Below, one piece after another: positions 35,622-44,585 of a DNA stretch of 64,000 nucleotides. Each line of letters begins with the position of its first letter. The stretch's first letter is position 1. Origin of the DNA: an uncultured Erythrobacter sp. (GTDB lineage Bacteria; Pseudomonadota; Alphaproteobacteria; Sphingomonadales; Sphingomonadaceae); the NCBI GenBank assembly GCA_947488085.1, contig CANKYI010000001.1, positions 2,613,928 to 2,677,927 on the forward strand, read 5' to 3'. Below the pieces are notes generated by a model that made no database searches, had not been told where the DNA came from, and saw only the letters and a list, made by a program, of their open reading frames with translations. A program made the position numbers and the translations under genes.

Positions 35622-36398
35622 ATGTTGACCATTGCCATTGCGAACCAAAAGGGTGGGGTGGGTAAGACCACCACGGCCATCAACATGGCAACTGCCATGG
35701 CCGCGACGGGTTGGCGCACCTTGCTCATCGATCTCGACCCCCAGGGAAATGCATCCACTGGCATGGGCATCAGCTCTGATGCGCGTGAGGTGTCGAGCTA
35801 TGATCTGTTGGTGGACGAAGTACCACTGGGTGAGGCGACGCTTGAAACCGACATTCCTCGACTGGATATCGTCCCTGCAACCGTGGACCTTAGCGGCGCT
35901 GAAATAGAGCTCGTTTCGGTTGATGGGCGCACAGATCGGTTGCGCAATGCTCTGGCTGATCATGATGGCCATGAGATTTGCTTCATTGACTGCCCACCAT
36001 CGCTCGGTCTCCTTACGCTCAATGCGTTGTGCGCAGCAGATACGTTGTTGGTGCCGTTGCAATGCGAATTCTTCGCGCTTGAGGGCCTGAGTCAGCTTTT
36101 GCAGACTGTGGAGCGCATTCAGCAGCGCTTTAATCCGAAACTCGATATCATCGGCGTTGCTTTGACGATGTATGATCGCCGCAATCGCCTCACCGACCAA
36201 GTGGCCGATGATGTTCGTGATTGTCTTGGCAAATTGGTGTTCGACACAGTCATCCCGCGCAATGTTCGACTGTCTGAAGCGCCCAGTCATGGGATGCCGG
36301 CACTGATTTATGACAACAATTGCGTGGGCAGCCGGGCCTATATGGCGTTGGCACGTGAATTGATCGGACGATTTCCCCCAACGAGGCAAGCAGCATGA
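35622..36398 (+). CDS. parA: chromosome-partitioning ATPase ParA
   Basis: Walker-type ATPase that binds DNA non-specifically and moves ParB-parS complexes to the new pole. The 258-residue protein has the deviant Walker A NQKGGVGKTTTAIN at residue 8, LLIDLDPQGNAST, and the Walker B/motif FIDCPPSLGLLTLNAL. ATG 35622 (MLTIAIANQKGG) has AAGGA upstream and is the family start; the frame is open further back to 35565. It overlaps parB by 4 nt. Chromosomal type, without an N-terminal HTH. Confidence 0.97.
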   Translation: MLTIAIANQKGGVGKTTTAINMATAMAATGWRTLLIDLDPQGNASTGMGISSDAREVSSYDLLVDEVPLGEATLETDIPRLDIVPATVDLSGAEIELVSVDGRTDRLRNALADHDGHEICFIDCPPSLGLLTLNALCAADTLLVPLQCEFFALEGLSQLLQTVERIQQRFNPKLDIIGVALTMYDRRNRLTDQVADDVRDCLGKLVFDTVIPRNVRLSEAPSHGMPALIYDNNCVGSRAYMALARELIGRFPPTRQAA

Positions 36399-37390
36399 GT
36401 AAGAACTCCTCACATACCACAGAAGTGTCGACATCACCGCGCAGCAGTGCGGCAGGGCGCAAGAAGAAGCTTGGTAAAGGCCTTGGTGCACTTTTGGGTG
36501 AGACTAAGCGGGAAGAGCCACTTGTTCGATCCGCAGAAGAAGCTGAAAGTGGACTGGATACGGGCACGGGTGCGGCAACTGCGTCTGATTCTGCGCTGAA
36601 ATCGCTAGCTATATCTTCGATCGAACCGCTTCCAGGTAACCCTCGCAAGCACTTCGACGAAGGGGCGTTGGATGAATTGGCTGCGTCGATCGCCACGCGT
36701 GGTGTGATTCAGCCCATTATCGTGCGTCCAAAAGGGGGTGGGCGATATCAGCTCGTTGCCGGTGAGCGACGCTGGCGTGCCGCGCAGAAAGCGCAATTGC
36801 ATCAGATCCCCGCATTGGTCCGCGATCTGGATGAGCGCGAGGTGATGGCGCTAGCGTTGATTGAGAACCTTCAACGCGAAGATCTCAATCCCGTAGAAGA
36901 AGCGCGCGCCTATCAGCGATTGTCCGATCAAGAAGGTATGACGCAGGCTGAGATTGCGCGCATGGTCGAGAAATCACGCAGCCACATTGCGAATATTCAG
37001 CGGCTCTTGGGCTTGCCCGATGATGTATTGAACCTTGTTGAGGTCGGGAGCCTATCTATGGGGCATGCGCGAGCTCTGATTGGTCAGGACGATGCGGCCG
37101 CATTGGCCAAGAGGGCTGTGAACGATAGTCTCTCTGTCCGAGAGGTTGAAAAACTTGTGCGACAGGCGGCGAAGGCCAACCAAAATCATGCGACCTCCGG
37201 GAAAGCCTCATCAACACCTGGCGCGAACGCTGACATTGTGGCGGTCCAGCGGCACTTGGAGGAGTTTCTCGGGTTGACGGTGCGCATCAAGCCCGATGCT
37301 GACCTCAGTTCGGGTTCAATTTCAATCAGTTACAAGACGCTCGATCAACTAGACATGGTTTGCCAACGTCTAACGGGTGGCGATATTTAG
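36395..37390 (+). CDS. parB: chromosome-partitioning CTPase ParB
   Basis: CTP-dependent DNA clamp that loads at parS. The 331-residue protein has a basic N-terminal region with KKKLGKGLGALLGE (ParA-contact type), the CTP-binding motifs PRKHFDE and GERRWRAAQKA, ENLQREDLNPVEEARAY, the parS-binding HTH (TQAEIARMVEKSRSHIANIQRLL) in two parts and a C-terminal dimer domain. It overlaps parA. A 17-bp perfect inverted repeat follows its stop. Confidence 0.97.
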   Translation: MSKNSSHTTEVSTSPRSSAAGRKKKLGKGLGALLGETKREEPLVRSAEEAESGLDTGTGAATASDSALKSLAISSIEPLPGNPRKHFDEGALDELAASIATRGVIQPIIVRPKGGGRYQLVAGERRWRAAQKAQLHQIPALVRDLDEREVMALALIENLQREDLNPVEEARAYQRLSDQEGMTQAEIARMVEKSRSHIANIQRLLGLPDDVLNLVEVGSLSMGHARALIGQDDAAALAKRAVNDSLSVREVEKLVRQAAKANQNHATSGKASSTPGANADIVAVQRHLEEFLGLTVRIKPDADLSSGSISISYKTLDQLDMVCQRLTGGDI

Positions 37391-37418
37391 CCTCGCTCTA
37401 GCTGTCGAATGCCAAGGG

Positions 37419-37463
37419 AATCAAAGGGCGAAAGTTGCATGGCGCGACTTTCGCCCTTTGATT
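37419..37463. terminator. long perfect hairpin after parB
   Basis: Arms AATCAAAGGGCGAAAGT (37419-37435) and ACTTTCGCCCTTTGATT (37447-37463) pair perfectly over 17 bp with an 11-nt loop. The right end touches the stop codon of the convergent glycine-zipper gene, so it probably acts for both genes. The T-tract is interrupted, so it may work as a terminator or as a strong mRNA-end structure. Confidence 0.7.
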
Positions 37464-38395
37464 CAATTGCCTTTGATGTAACGCGGCTGACGCGGCACCG
37501 GCACAGGGCGCGGTGCCGGGATCACACGAGCGGCGCCTGGAACGATTTCCTCGCGCACTGTCTCACGCACGATCACCCGTTGTTGTTGTTCGTATTGAAC
37601 CGGCACATAGACGATCTGTTGTGGTGGCGCGTATGTGTAGGGCTGATATGCTGGCGCATAGCCATAGCCATATTGCACAGGGGCTGCGTAAGCTGGCGCA
37701 GGGATGGTTCGCGCCGCGACACGGGCAACAGGATAAGCGCCGGGCTGGCCATGTTGTGACAGGTAGCTGTCCAGCGCGGCTTCGCAATCATAGTCGCCGC
37801 GGCTATTGCGACCACCACCAATCAAATTTCCGAGAACCAGGCCACCCAGACCGCCAACACCAGCACCGATCAAAGTGCCGCCAAGGCGTTCGCTATCAGA
37901 AACGCGGTTGCCGATTAGGCCACCAGCAATTGCGCCTAGCAGACTGCCGATTATACCGCCCTTTTCGCGATCTCCACGCCCGTTGGTGCGCGCTTCACAT
38001 TCATCGATCCACTCATCTCGCTCAAATACCGTTGCTGCGGGCGCGTAACCGTAGGCAGGTGCATAGCCCTGAGCTGGCACGTATCCCTGCGTGGGGGCAT
38101 AGCCCTGAAGTTGGCCTGTGTGTGTTGTTGTCGCCGGGTAAGACGATTCGATCCGGCGTGTGCGAGTAATCGTTTCGACGCCATCTGCGCCGATGCTCGT
38201 TTCGGCGAAGTCTGTGTCTACCGTTGTGGTCACCGGGCCCGATTGCAGCTCAGGTGGAAGCGATTGAACATCCACATCCGTCATTGGTGGCACGATCTGG
38301 GCCTGTGCAGCAGCCGGCAGCGCCAACGCTGTCGCGGCAATTCCGATGGCGCCCATTGCGGTCGCTTTGCGGAGAGAATTGGTCGTGATTGTCAT
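37463..38395 (-). CDS. glycine-zipper surface-antigen-like exported protein
   Basis: A 310-residue exported protein. After a signal peptide ending AAAQA-QIV comes a Pro/Tyr-rich region with a near-repeat of GYAPTQGYVPAQGYAPAYGYAP type (about residues 98-118), then a glycine-zipper 2TM domain (KGGIIGSLLGAIAGGLIGNRV and GGTLIGAGVGGLGGLVLGNLIGG in two helices), then another Pro/Tyr/Gln-rich tail. It resembles rickettsial 17-kDa antigen-type outer-membrane proteins. The likely site is the outer membrane. Function unknown. It converges on parB with a shared hairpin. Confidence 0.85.
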   Translation of the reverse strand: MTITTNSLRKATAMGAIGIAATALALPAAAQAQIVPPMTDVDVQSLPPELQSGPVTTTVDTDFAETSIGADGVETITRTRRIESSYPATTTHTGQLQGYAPTQGYVPAQGYAPAYGYAPAATVFERDEWIDECEARTNGRGDREKGGIIGSLLGAIAGGLIGNRVSDSERLGGTLIGAGVGGLGGLVLGNLIGGGRNSRGDYDCEAALDSYLSQHGQPGAYPVARVAARTIPAPAYAAPVQYGYGYAPAYQPYTYAPPQQIVYVPVQYEQQQRVIVRETVREEIVPGAARVIPAPRPVPVPRQPRYIKGN

Positions 38396-38553
38396 AAGGC
38401 TTCCCCGGGAGAAATGCGCGACTCGTGCGCTGTCAGTTAGATGCGTTGGTTACCGAAGTATTACCATTGGCAGACTGAACCGACCAAGCGGCAAGGGGGC
38501 GTTGTCTCGTTTCGGGGCGATCTGGCGAGTAAAAATTTGTGTTGAAACAGCGC

Positions 38554-39051
38554 TTAAACCCGATCACTGAGCAATAGCGCCAGTTTTTCGAGGCCATCTG
38601 CATCGCCTTGTGAGAAGCGCGCCTTGGTTGGACTGTCGCAATCGATAATGGCGACCACTTTTCCATTGCGAACAATCGGCACGACCACTTCAGACTCGCT
38701 TGCGGCATCGCAGGCAATGTGGCCGGGGAAGGCGTGGACGTCCTCCACCAATTGGGTCGTGGCATCCGCGGCAGCAGTTCCGCAGACACCTTGACCAACG
38801 GGAATTCGGATACATGCAGGGCGTCCGACAAAAGGGCCGAGCACCAATTCATCCTCTCCCGCAGCATTCGCGCCCATGCGGTAAAACCCTGCCCAATTCA
38901 GGTCGGGCACAAATTCCCAAATCAAGGCGGCGACATTGGCCATGTTGGCGACCGCATCTGGCTCCCCTTGGGTCAAGGCGTCCGCAGCGTCGCACAATTG
39001 GCGGTAGAGCTCTGCTGTATCGAGCGAGGCGTCCGGCTTGAAATCATACAT
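38554..39051 (-). CDS. msrC: free methionine-R-sulfoxide reductase (GAF-domain fRMsr)
   Basis: A 165-residue GAF-domain enzyme that reduces free methionine-R-sulfoxide. The catalytic cysteines fit: VGRPACIRIPVGQGVCGTAA carries two, and the third is in ASESEVVVPIVRNGKVVAIIDCDSP. The WAGFYRM stretch forms the substrate pocket. Length matches the family. It stands between two plus-oriented or unrelated genes and shares no operon. Confidence 0.92.
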   Translation of the reverse strand: MYDFKPDASLDTAELYRQLCDAADALTQGEPDAVANMANVAALIWEFVPDLNWAGFYRMGANAAGEDELVLGPFVGRPACIRIPVGQGVCGTAAADATTQLVEDVHAFPGHIACDAASESEVVVPIVRNGKVVAIIDCDSPTKARFSQGDADGLEKLALLLSDRV

Positions 39052-39101
39052 TTTCGACTATCCTGTTGTCGGCAGCGAGCCGCTGACCTATTTCCCTCCA
39101 C

Positions 39102-40577
39102 ATGGCTATTTTACGTAAACTCGCAATCTTTATTGTCGTCTTCGTCGTTGTGGCGGGAGCAGGGCTGTTTTTCCTGTCGCGCGGGGATACTGCCGACCTC
39201 ACCGTCGCAGAAGTCAGTGGCACCGAACCAACTCTGCAAGAACCGGAAGCCGAGAGCTTTCCAACGGTCCAGATCGCCAAACCCGTGGGGTGGGAAGATG
39301 GGCAAGCTCCCGGCACAGCTGACGGCTTAAGCGTCAATCGCTTTGCCGAAGGGTTGGATCATCCACGTGTTCTCTACGCGCTACCCAATGGCGATGTCCT
39401 CGTGACTTTGACCCGTTCGCCTGCAAGCGGGGACGATGCTGATAGCGGAATCATGGCTACCATCCGAGGTTGGGTTGCGAGCTATCTCTTCTCCGAAGCT
39501 GGGGCAGCAGGCGAATCCGCGAACCAAATCGTGTTGTTACGCGACGCCGATGGTGATGGCGCTGCTGAATTGCAGCAGGTGATTGCTTCTGGCGGGCTTG
39601 ATTCGCCATCGGGCATGAGTTGGGCCGATGGCACCTTGTATGTAGCTAATCACGATGCCGTTCTGGCGTTCCAATACGAGCTGGGCAGTGATGCGGTGAG
39701 TGGTGAGCCTCGCAAGTTGATGGATTTGCCACCGGGCGGCGGTCACTGGATGCGCAATATGGAGATCCACCCGGACGGCGACCGCCTCTACATCGCGGTC
39801 GGTTCGGTCAGCAACATCGGCGAATCTGGGATGGCGGTCGAAGAGGGCAGAGCGATGATCTGGGAGTATAATCTGGAGAATGGCAGCGCCCGTCAGTTTG
39901 CTGCGGGTTTGCGCAACCCCAATGGCTTGGATTTTAGCCCATGGTCAGGTGAGCTTTGGACGACCGTGAATGAGCGTGACATGCTCGGTTCTGACCTAGT
40001 GCCCGATTACCTGACCAATGTTCCGATTGGCGCGCAATATGGTTGGCCGTGGATCTATTATCGCGACAACTTTGACCGCCGGGTCGAAGCCGCAATGCCG
40101 CGCTTTCTCGATAGCTATGTGCGCAATCCCGAATACGCATTGGGTCCGCACGTTGCGGCGCTTGGCTTGGTCTTCACAGCCGAAGGGCACCGATTGGGTG
40201 ATGATATGGGCAGCGGCGCATTCATCGCGCGCCACGGTTCGTGGAATCGCAAGCCTGCCTCGGGCTATGATGTGGTTTATGTTGCGTTCGATGAATTGGG
40301 CAATCCGCAGGGACAGCCCGTTCCTGTGCTCACAGATTTCCTCAATGAAGATGGCACCACCAAAGGCCGTCCGACTTGGGTTGAATGGGCGGGTGATGGA
40401 TCGCTGTTGGTGTCGGACGACACAGCTGGGATCATCTGGCGCACCCTTGCCCCGAACAGTGAGCCGGGTGCCGGTATTGAGCGCCTATCGGGTGAACCAC
40501 TGAGGCCACAAGGCGAACTGATCGACCCGCGCGCATCGTTTGAAGAGGATTACTTGCGCCGCGAAGCAGGCCAGTAG
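39102..40577 (+). CDS. membrane-anchored PQQ-type sugar (sorbosone/glucose) dehydrogenase
   Basis: A 491-residue protein of the glucose/sorbosone dehydrogenase beta-propeller family. An N-terminal anchor helix (residues 5-25) places the rest in the periplasm. Landmarks are FAEGLDHPRVLYALPNGDVLVT, HWMRNMEIHPDGDRLYIAVGSVSN, RNPNGLDFSPWSGELWTTVNERD and HGSWNRKPASGYDV, which provide the PQQ-binding and active-site blocks. No PQQ biosynthesis gene is nearby, so cofactor supply and the true substrate are unknown. It converges on the ATPase gene with a 6-nt gap. Confidence 0.9.
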   Translation: MAILRKLAIFIVVFVVVAGAGLFFLSRGDTADLTVAEVSGTEPTLQEPEAESFPTVQIAKPVGWEDGQAPGTADGLSVNRFAEGLDHPRVLYALPNGDVLVTLTRSPASGDDADSGIMATIRGWVASYLFSEAGAAGESANQIVLLRDADGDGAAELQQVIASGGLDSPSGMSWADGTLYVANHDAVLAFQYELGSDAVSGEPRKLMDLPPGGGHWMRNMEIHPDGDRLYIAVGSVSNIGESGMAVEEGRAMIWEYNLENGSARQFAAGLRNPNGLDFSPWSGELWTTVNERDMLGSDLVPDYLTNVPIGAQYGWPWIYYRDNFDRRVEAAMPRFLDSYVRNPEYALGPHVAALGLVFTAEGHRLGDDMGSGAFIARHGSWNRKPASGYDVVYVAFDELGNPQGQPVPVLTDFLNEDGTTKGRPTWVEWAGDGSLLVSDDTAGIIWRTLAPNSEPGAGIERLSGEPLRPQGELIDPRASFEEDYLRREAGQ

Positions 40578-40583
40578 GCTCTA

Positions 40584-41408
40584 TTATAGATTGAGGCCGG
40601 CGCGCCCCGCGAGCTCACATGCGAATTGATGGGCGGTCCGTCCTGAACGGCCTCCGCGTGCGATGGCGAAGGCCAGCGCTTCTTCTTCGTCCAAGTCAAT
40701 GCCCAAAGGATCGGTGTAGACCCGCAAGATCGTGAGGAAAGTCGCACGGTCGCATGGGTGAAAGCCCAAAGTGAGTCCGAAACGATCTGCAAGCGCGAGA
40801 GCATTGTCACGTTCATCGCGTTCATGCCGCGCCTCGCTCTCATCATTGTCGCGCTGGACGATGGCGCGCCGGTTTGAGGTAACGGCGATGCGGATATTGG
40901 CTGGTCGTGCCACCACTCCGCCATCGAGTAGGCTTCGGAGACCCAAATTGCTTTGAGCATCCCCTTCGCCAAAACTAAGATCGTCGATGAAAATCAGAAA
41001 TGCTCGATCTATGTCGCTCAATTCGTCCATCAGCTTGGGGAAGGTTGCTAGTGCATCTGCGCCAACCTGGACCAAAGCGAGAGCACCGGGCTTGGTTTCA
41101 CAAAGGGCCTGAACGGCAGACCGGATCAAAGCAGATTTACCCATACCGCGCGATCCCCACAGCAGCATGTCATGCGCTGCGACTCCACTCGCCAGGCGAT
41201 CAAGATTAGCGCAGACGGCAGTCTTTTGATCATCGATGCCACAAAGTCGATCCAGCGGGAGCGCCTCTAACCGTTCGATTGCACGGGCATTCTCGCCATC
41301 CCACAGATATGCCGGGCTAGTTAGCCAATCGATTGGAGCAGGCGCGGGTGGTGCAACCCGCTCTAGCGCCGCAGCGATCCGTTCCAACACGTCGCGCTGC
41401 TCCGTCAT
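40584..41408 (-). CDS. DUF815 AAA-type ATPase
   Basis: A 274-residue ATPase of the DUF815 family. Walker A is LWGSRGMGKSALIRS near residue 83, Walker B is FLIFIDDLSFGEGD, and sensor-like ITSNRR follows (IRIAVTSNRR). An N-terminal region with ERVAPPAPAPIDWL precedes the core. The family resembles loader-type AAA proteins, but its substrate is unknown. It starts 6 nt from the stop of the acyl-CoA dehydrogenase gene upstream on the same strand, so both are probably cotranscribed. Confidence 0.9.
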   Translation of the reverse strand: MTEQRDVLERIAAALERVAPPAPAPIDWLTSPAYLWDGENARAIERLEALPLDRLCGIDDQKTAVCANLDRLASGVAAHDMLLWGSRGMGKSALIRSAVQALCETKPGALALVQVGADALATFPKLMDELSDIDRAFLIFIDDLSFGEGDAQSNLGLRSLLDGGVVARPANIRIAVTSNRRAIVQRDNDESEARHERDERDNALALADRFGLTLGFHPCDRATFLTILRVYTDPLGIDLDEEEALAFAIARGGRSGRTAHQFACELAGRAGLNL

Positions 41409-41414
41409 TGTGGA

Positions 41415-43157
41415 TCAACCCGCCAGCTTATCGGCGGGCAGGGCATAGAGCAGGTCGGCACCAGCAATGGCCCCGGCCTTTAAACCAGCTGCTTCTGGTA
41501 CGATCCGATCGAGGAAGAACCGCACAGTGACAGGCTTGGTCTCCGCCAGTGACGGCGATGCGCCATTGGCGACCGCTTGTGCTTGCTTCATCAATTGCCA
41601 TCCAGCGACCACAACGGCGGCCATGGTGCAAAATGGCACGCTGCCAGCCAAGCGGTCATCAAGGCTAGCCTCATCGCGCATCCAGCGCGCGATATTGGCG
41701 CAATCCATGGCCAGAGCGGCCAGGCCTGCCTCGTCCCCGGCATCGCGGACAATGTCTTCGAACAAAGCAATCATCGTATCACCGCCTTCGAGCCCCAGCT
41801 TACGCGTGACCAGATCGGCGGCTTGAATGCCATTGGTGCCCTCGTAAATCGGAGCGATCCGGGAATCGCGCCAATGCTGAGCTGCGCCGGTTTCCTCCAC
41901 AAAGCCCATGCCGCCGTGGATCTGGATGCCGATCCCCGCGACTTCGACGCCGATATCCGTGCCCCATGCTTTGACCAGGGGAACAAGGATCTCAGACCGG
42001 TTAGCGGCATCGCTTTCGCCGATAGTGCCCAGATCAACCTGACCTGCGCAATAATAGAGCAGTGCGCGAACGCCTTCGGTCAGAGCCTTCATGCGCAAGA
42101 TCATGCGCCGCACATCGGGATGCTCGATAATGGCAACCGGGTTCTTATCCGGAGACCCCGCGCGCGCCGATTGCACTCGGTCGGTCGCATAGGCGATGGC
42201 TTGCTGCGTTGCGCGTTCGGCGATTTGAGTGCCTTGGTTGCCGACATTGATACGTGCATTGTTCATCATCGTGAACATGGCCATTAGGCCGCGATTTTCG
42301 GCTCCAACCAGCTCACCAATGCACTCACCATTGTCGCCATAGCTCATGACGCAAGTGGGTGACGCGTTTATGCCAAGCTTGTGCTCGAGGCTAACCGGGC
42401 GCACATCGTTGCGTGGGCCCAGCGAACCATCAGCATTCACATGATACTTTGGCACGACGAATAGCGAAATACCGCGCGAACCCTCTGGCGCATTGGGCAG
42501 GCGTGCCAGGACGAGGTGGATAATGTTGTCGGCCAGCTCATGATCGCCCCAAGTGATATAGATCTTCTGTCCAACGATCCGGTATTTGCCTGCGTGCTCA
42601 CCATCTTCAATTGGTTCTGCGGTTGACCGCAAGGCGCCGACATCGCTTCCCGCGGCGGGCTCTGTCAGGTTCATCGTACCCGACCATTTGCCGCTGATCA
42701 GGTCGGGGAGGTACTTGGCCTGCTGATCCTTGCTTCCGTGATGCGACAGTGCCTCTATCGCGCCGACAGACAGCATGGGGAGCAGAGTGAATGCCATATT
42801 GGCGGCGCCCATATTCTCCAGCACGTTGCAGCCCAAAGTGAAGGGTAGGCCTTGACCGCCAAAATCGGGCGAACTCGCAATCGAATTCCAGCCCTGCTCG
42901 ATATAGGTCTCGTATGCCTCTTTGAACCCGTCGGGCAGGCGCACCACGCCGTTCTCAAGCTTTGCCCCTTCAAGATCGCCCACGCGGTTAAGAGGTGCAA
43001 ATTCTCCAGCGGCGAATTGACCGACACCTTCGACGATGGCCTCAACCAGATCGGGTTCTGCGTGCGCGAACTTCTCACTGGTCGCGAGATGCTCAATCCC
43101 GGCATTCACACGAATGGCAAGCAGCTGGTCTTGGGTGGGCGGAGTGTAAGGTGTCAC
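41415..43157 (-). CDS. acyl-CoA dehydrogenase, DmdC-like large form
   Basis: A 580-residue FAD acyl-CoA dehydrogenase with the extra C-terminal helical domain of the DmdC/AcdB-type group. Seen are the N-terminal helix pair, the FAD block MNLTEPAAGSDVGALRSTA, ITWGDHELADNIIHLVLARL, and the catalytic-base region QIHGGMGFVEETGAAQHWRDSRI with YEGTNGIQAADLV. Group members oxidise 3-methylmercaptopropionyl-CoA or medium-chain acyl-CoA; the substrate is not settled by sequence. It begins with GTG 43157 after AGGAT. The ATPase gene follows on the same strand. Confidence 0.93.
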   Translation of the reverse strand: MTPYTPPTQDQLLAIRVNAGIEHLATSEKFAHAEPDLVEAIVEGVGQFAAGEFAPLNRVGDLEGAKLENGVVRLPDGFKEAYETYIEQGWNSIASSPDFGGQGLPFTLGCNVLENMGAANMAFTLLPMLSVGAIEALSHHGSKDQQAKYLPDLISGKWSGTMNLTEPAAGSDVGALRSTAEPIEDGEHAGKYRIVGQKIYITWGDHELADNIIHLVLARLPNAPEGSRGISLFVVPKYHVNADGSLGPRNDVRPVSLEHKLGINASPTCVMSYGDNGECIGELVGAENRGLMAMFTMMNNARINVGNQGTQIAERATQQAIAYATDRVQSARAGSPDKNPVAIIEHPDVRRMILRMKALTEGVRALLYYCAGQVDLGTIGESDAANRSEILVPLVKAWGTDIGVEVAGIGIQIHGGMGFVEETGAAQHWRDSRIAPIYEGTNGIQAADLVTRKLGLEGGDTMIALFEDIVRDAGDEAGLAALAMDCANIARWMRDEASLDDRLAGSVPFCTMAAVVVAGWQLMKQAQAVANGASPSLAETKPVTVRFFLDRIVPEAAGLKAGAIAGADLLYALPADKLAG

Positions 43158-43236
43158 GAGCGGTTTCTATCCTGATCAAGGTGGATTGGGCCAAGCCTGC
43201 ATCTTGGCAGGAGCACGCTTAGAATATAGCGACCAG

Positions 43237-44196
43237 ATGATGAGCGGCAAGAACGTTACGGAAGTGGTGCCGGCCGATGCCGAGGGAATCGCAAAAGCTG
43301 TGCGAATCCTTGCTGCGGGCGGAATTGTCGCTGTGCCAACAGAGACGGTCTATGGTCTTGCTGCGCGGGCCGATAGGGCCGAGGCGGTTGCGAAGATCTA
43401 CGCTGCCAAGGGGCGACCCGATTTCAACCCGTTAATTGTGCATGTTCGCGATGTCGATCAGGCAAAACACTTTGGCGATTTTGACCGTGCGAGTGAACGT
43501 GTGGCGAGAGGCGAATGGCCAGGGCCGATCACTCTGGTTGTTCCCGTCGCAGATAATGCGCCAATCGCCCTTGCTGTGACCGCTGGCCTTCCGAGCATCG
43601 CGTTGCGCGCGCCCAATCATAAAGTGATGCGCGCGGTTTTAGAGCAATGCGACTTTCCGCTGGCTGCTCCATCGGCGAACCGTTCGGGTTTTATCAGTCC
43701 CACCAGCGCAGCGCATGTTCTGGCATCGTTGGATGGAAGGATTGATCTGATCCTTGATGGAGGGGCCACTCAGGCCGGGCTGGAATCCACAATTCTCGTC
43801 GTTCGCGCCGATGGCACATGGCAAGTGTTGCGGCCAGGTCCCGTGAGCGAGGCCTATATCGTGGAGACTTACTTTGACGGTAGAAGCGCCTTAACTGCTG
43901 GATCGGACGCGAAGTTGGAAGCGCCAGGGCAGCTTGCCAGTCACTATGCTCCGGGCAAACCCGTCCGACTCAATGCGACCGAACCGGGCGTCGACGAATT
44001 TATGATCGGCTTTGGCTCAGTCTCCGGCGACTGCATGCTGTCGGATCACTCATTGGAAGAAGCAGCGGCGCGATTGTATGAGTGCCTGCATCAGAGCGCG
44101 GCATCGGCAAAACCCAGAATTGCGGTAGCACCCATTCCCAATGATGGGGTTGGCGCGGCGATCAATGATCGCCTCAACCGCGCGGCTGCGGACTAA
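43237..44196 (+). CDS. L-threonylcarbamoyladenylate synthase (Sua5/TsaC type)
   Basis: Makes threonylcarbamoyl-AMP for the t6A37 modification of tRNAs. The 319-residue protein has the YrdC core: GGIVAVPTETVYGLAARAD, AAKGRPDFNPLIVHV, WPGPITLVV, PSANRSGFISPTSAAHV and a LILDGG block, followed by a C-terminal Sua5 domain (about residue 215 on, ASHYAPGKP). This is the long bacterial Sua5 form. ATG 43237 is chosen; 43240 is possible. It overlaps the convergent lipoprotein gene by 4 nt. Confidence 0.95.
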   Translation: MMSGKNVTEVVPADAEGIAKAVRILAAGGIVAVPTETVYGLAARADRAEAVAKIYAAKGRPDFNPLIVHVRDVDQAKHFGDFDRASERVARGEWPGPITLVVPVADNAPIALAVTAGLPSIALRAPNHKVMRAVLEQCDFPLAAPSANRSGFISPTSAAHVLASLDGRIDLILDGGATQAGLESTILVVRADGTWQVLRPGPVSEAYIVETYFDGRSALTAGSDAKLEAPGQLASHYAPGKPVRLNATEPGVDEFMIGFGSVSGDCMLSDHSLEEAAARLYECLHQSAASAKPRIAVAPIPNDGVGAAINDRLNRAAAD

Positions 44197-44537
44197 TCAT
44201 CGGCTGGCTCGACCGGGATGGTCGGCAAGAGCTCCTGAATCTCTGCATAGACCTCGCGGGCTTCTTCGCACGCGCTACGCTTCCCGTCTTCGCATTCTTC
44301 GGTAAGATCTTCATATTCTCGCTCAAGCTTACCCAACTGCTCCTCGCGGCGGCGGATTTCACGCCCGCGATTTTCATCTGCTTCGGATTGGCTGGTGGTC
44401 GCTAGATCCACTGCGCGCGAACCGATCCGCACAGGAGCAGTAACGACGTCGGCCGCCATCTTGGCAAGACAGCCCGAAAGCATGAGTGACATAGCCATAA
44501 GGCCCAAAAGCGAAGGAGCGCGCATAACGATCATCAT
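44193..44537 (-). CDS. small lipoprotein with coiled-coil
   Basis: A 114-residue putative lipoprotein: a short signal peptide with lipobox LSGC (Cys at about residue 23), then KMAADVVTAPVRIGSRAVD, a charged heptad-rich region (ENRGREIRRREEQLGKLEREYEDLTEEC) predicted to be coiled-coil, and a Pro/Glu tail. It may be anchored to the outer or inner membrane. Family and function are not recognised. GGGAG precedes the tandem ATGs. Its end overlaps the convergent Sua5 gene by 4 nt. Confidence 0.72.
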   Translation of the reverse strand: MMIVMRAPSLLGLMAMSLMLSGCLAKMAADVVTAPVRIGSRAVDLATTSQSEADENRGREIRRREEQLGKLEREYEDLTEECEDGKRSACEEAREVYAEIQELLPTIPVEPADD

Positions 44538-44585
44538 GCGCGCTCCCGAACATAATGCAAGCTAGGGTAAACCCCAGCCAGCGGA

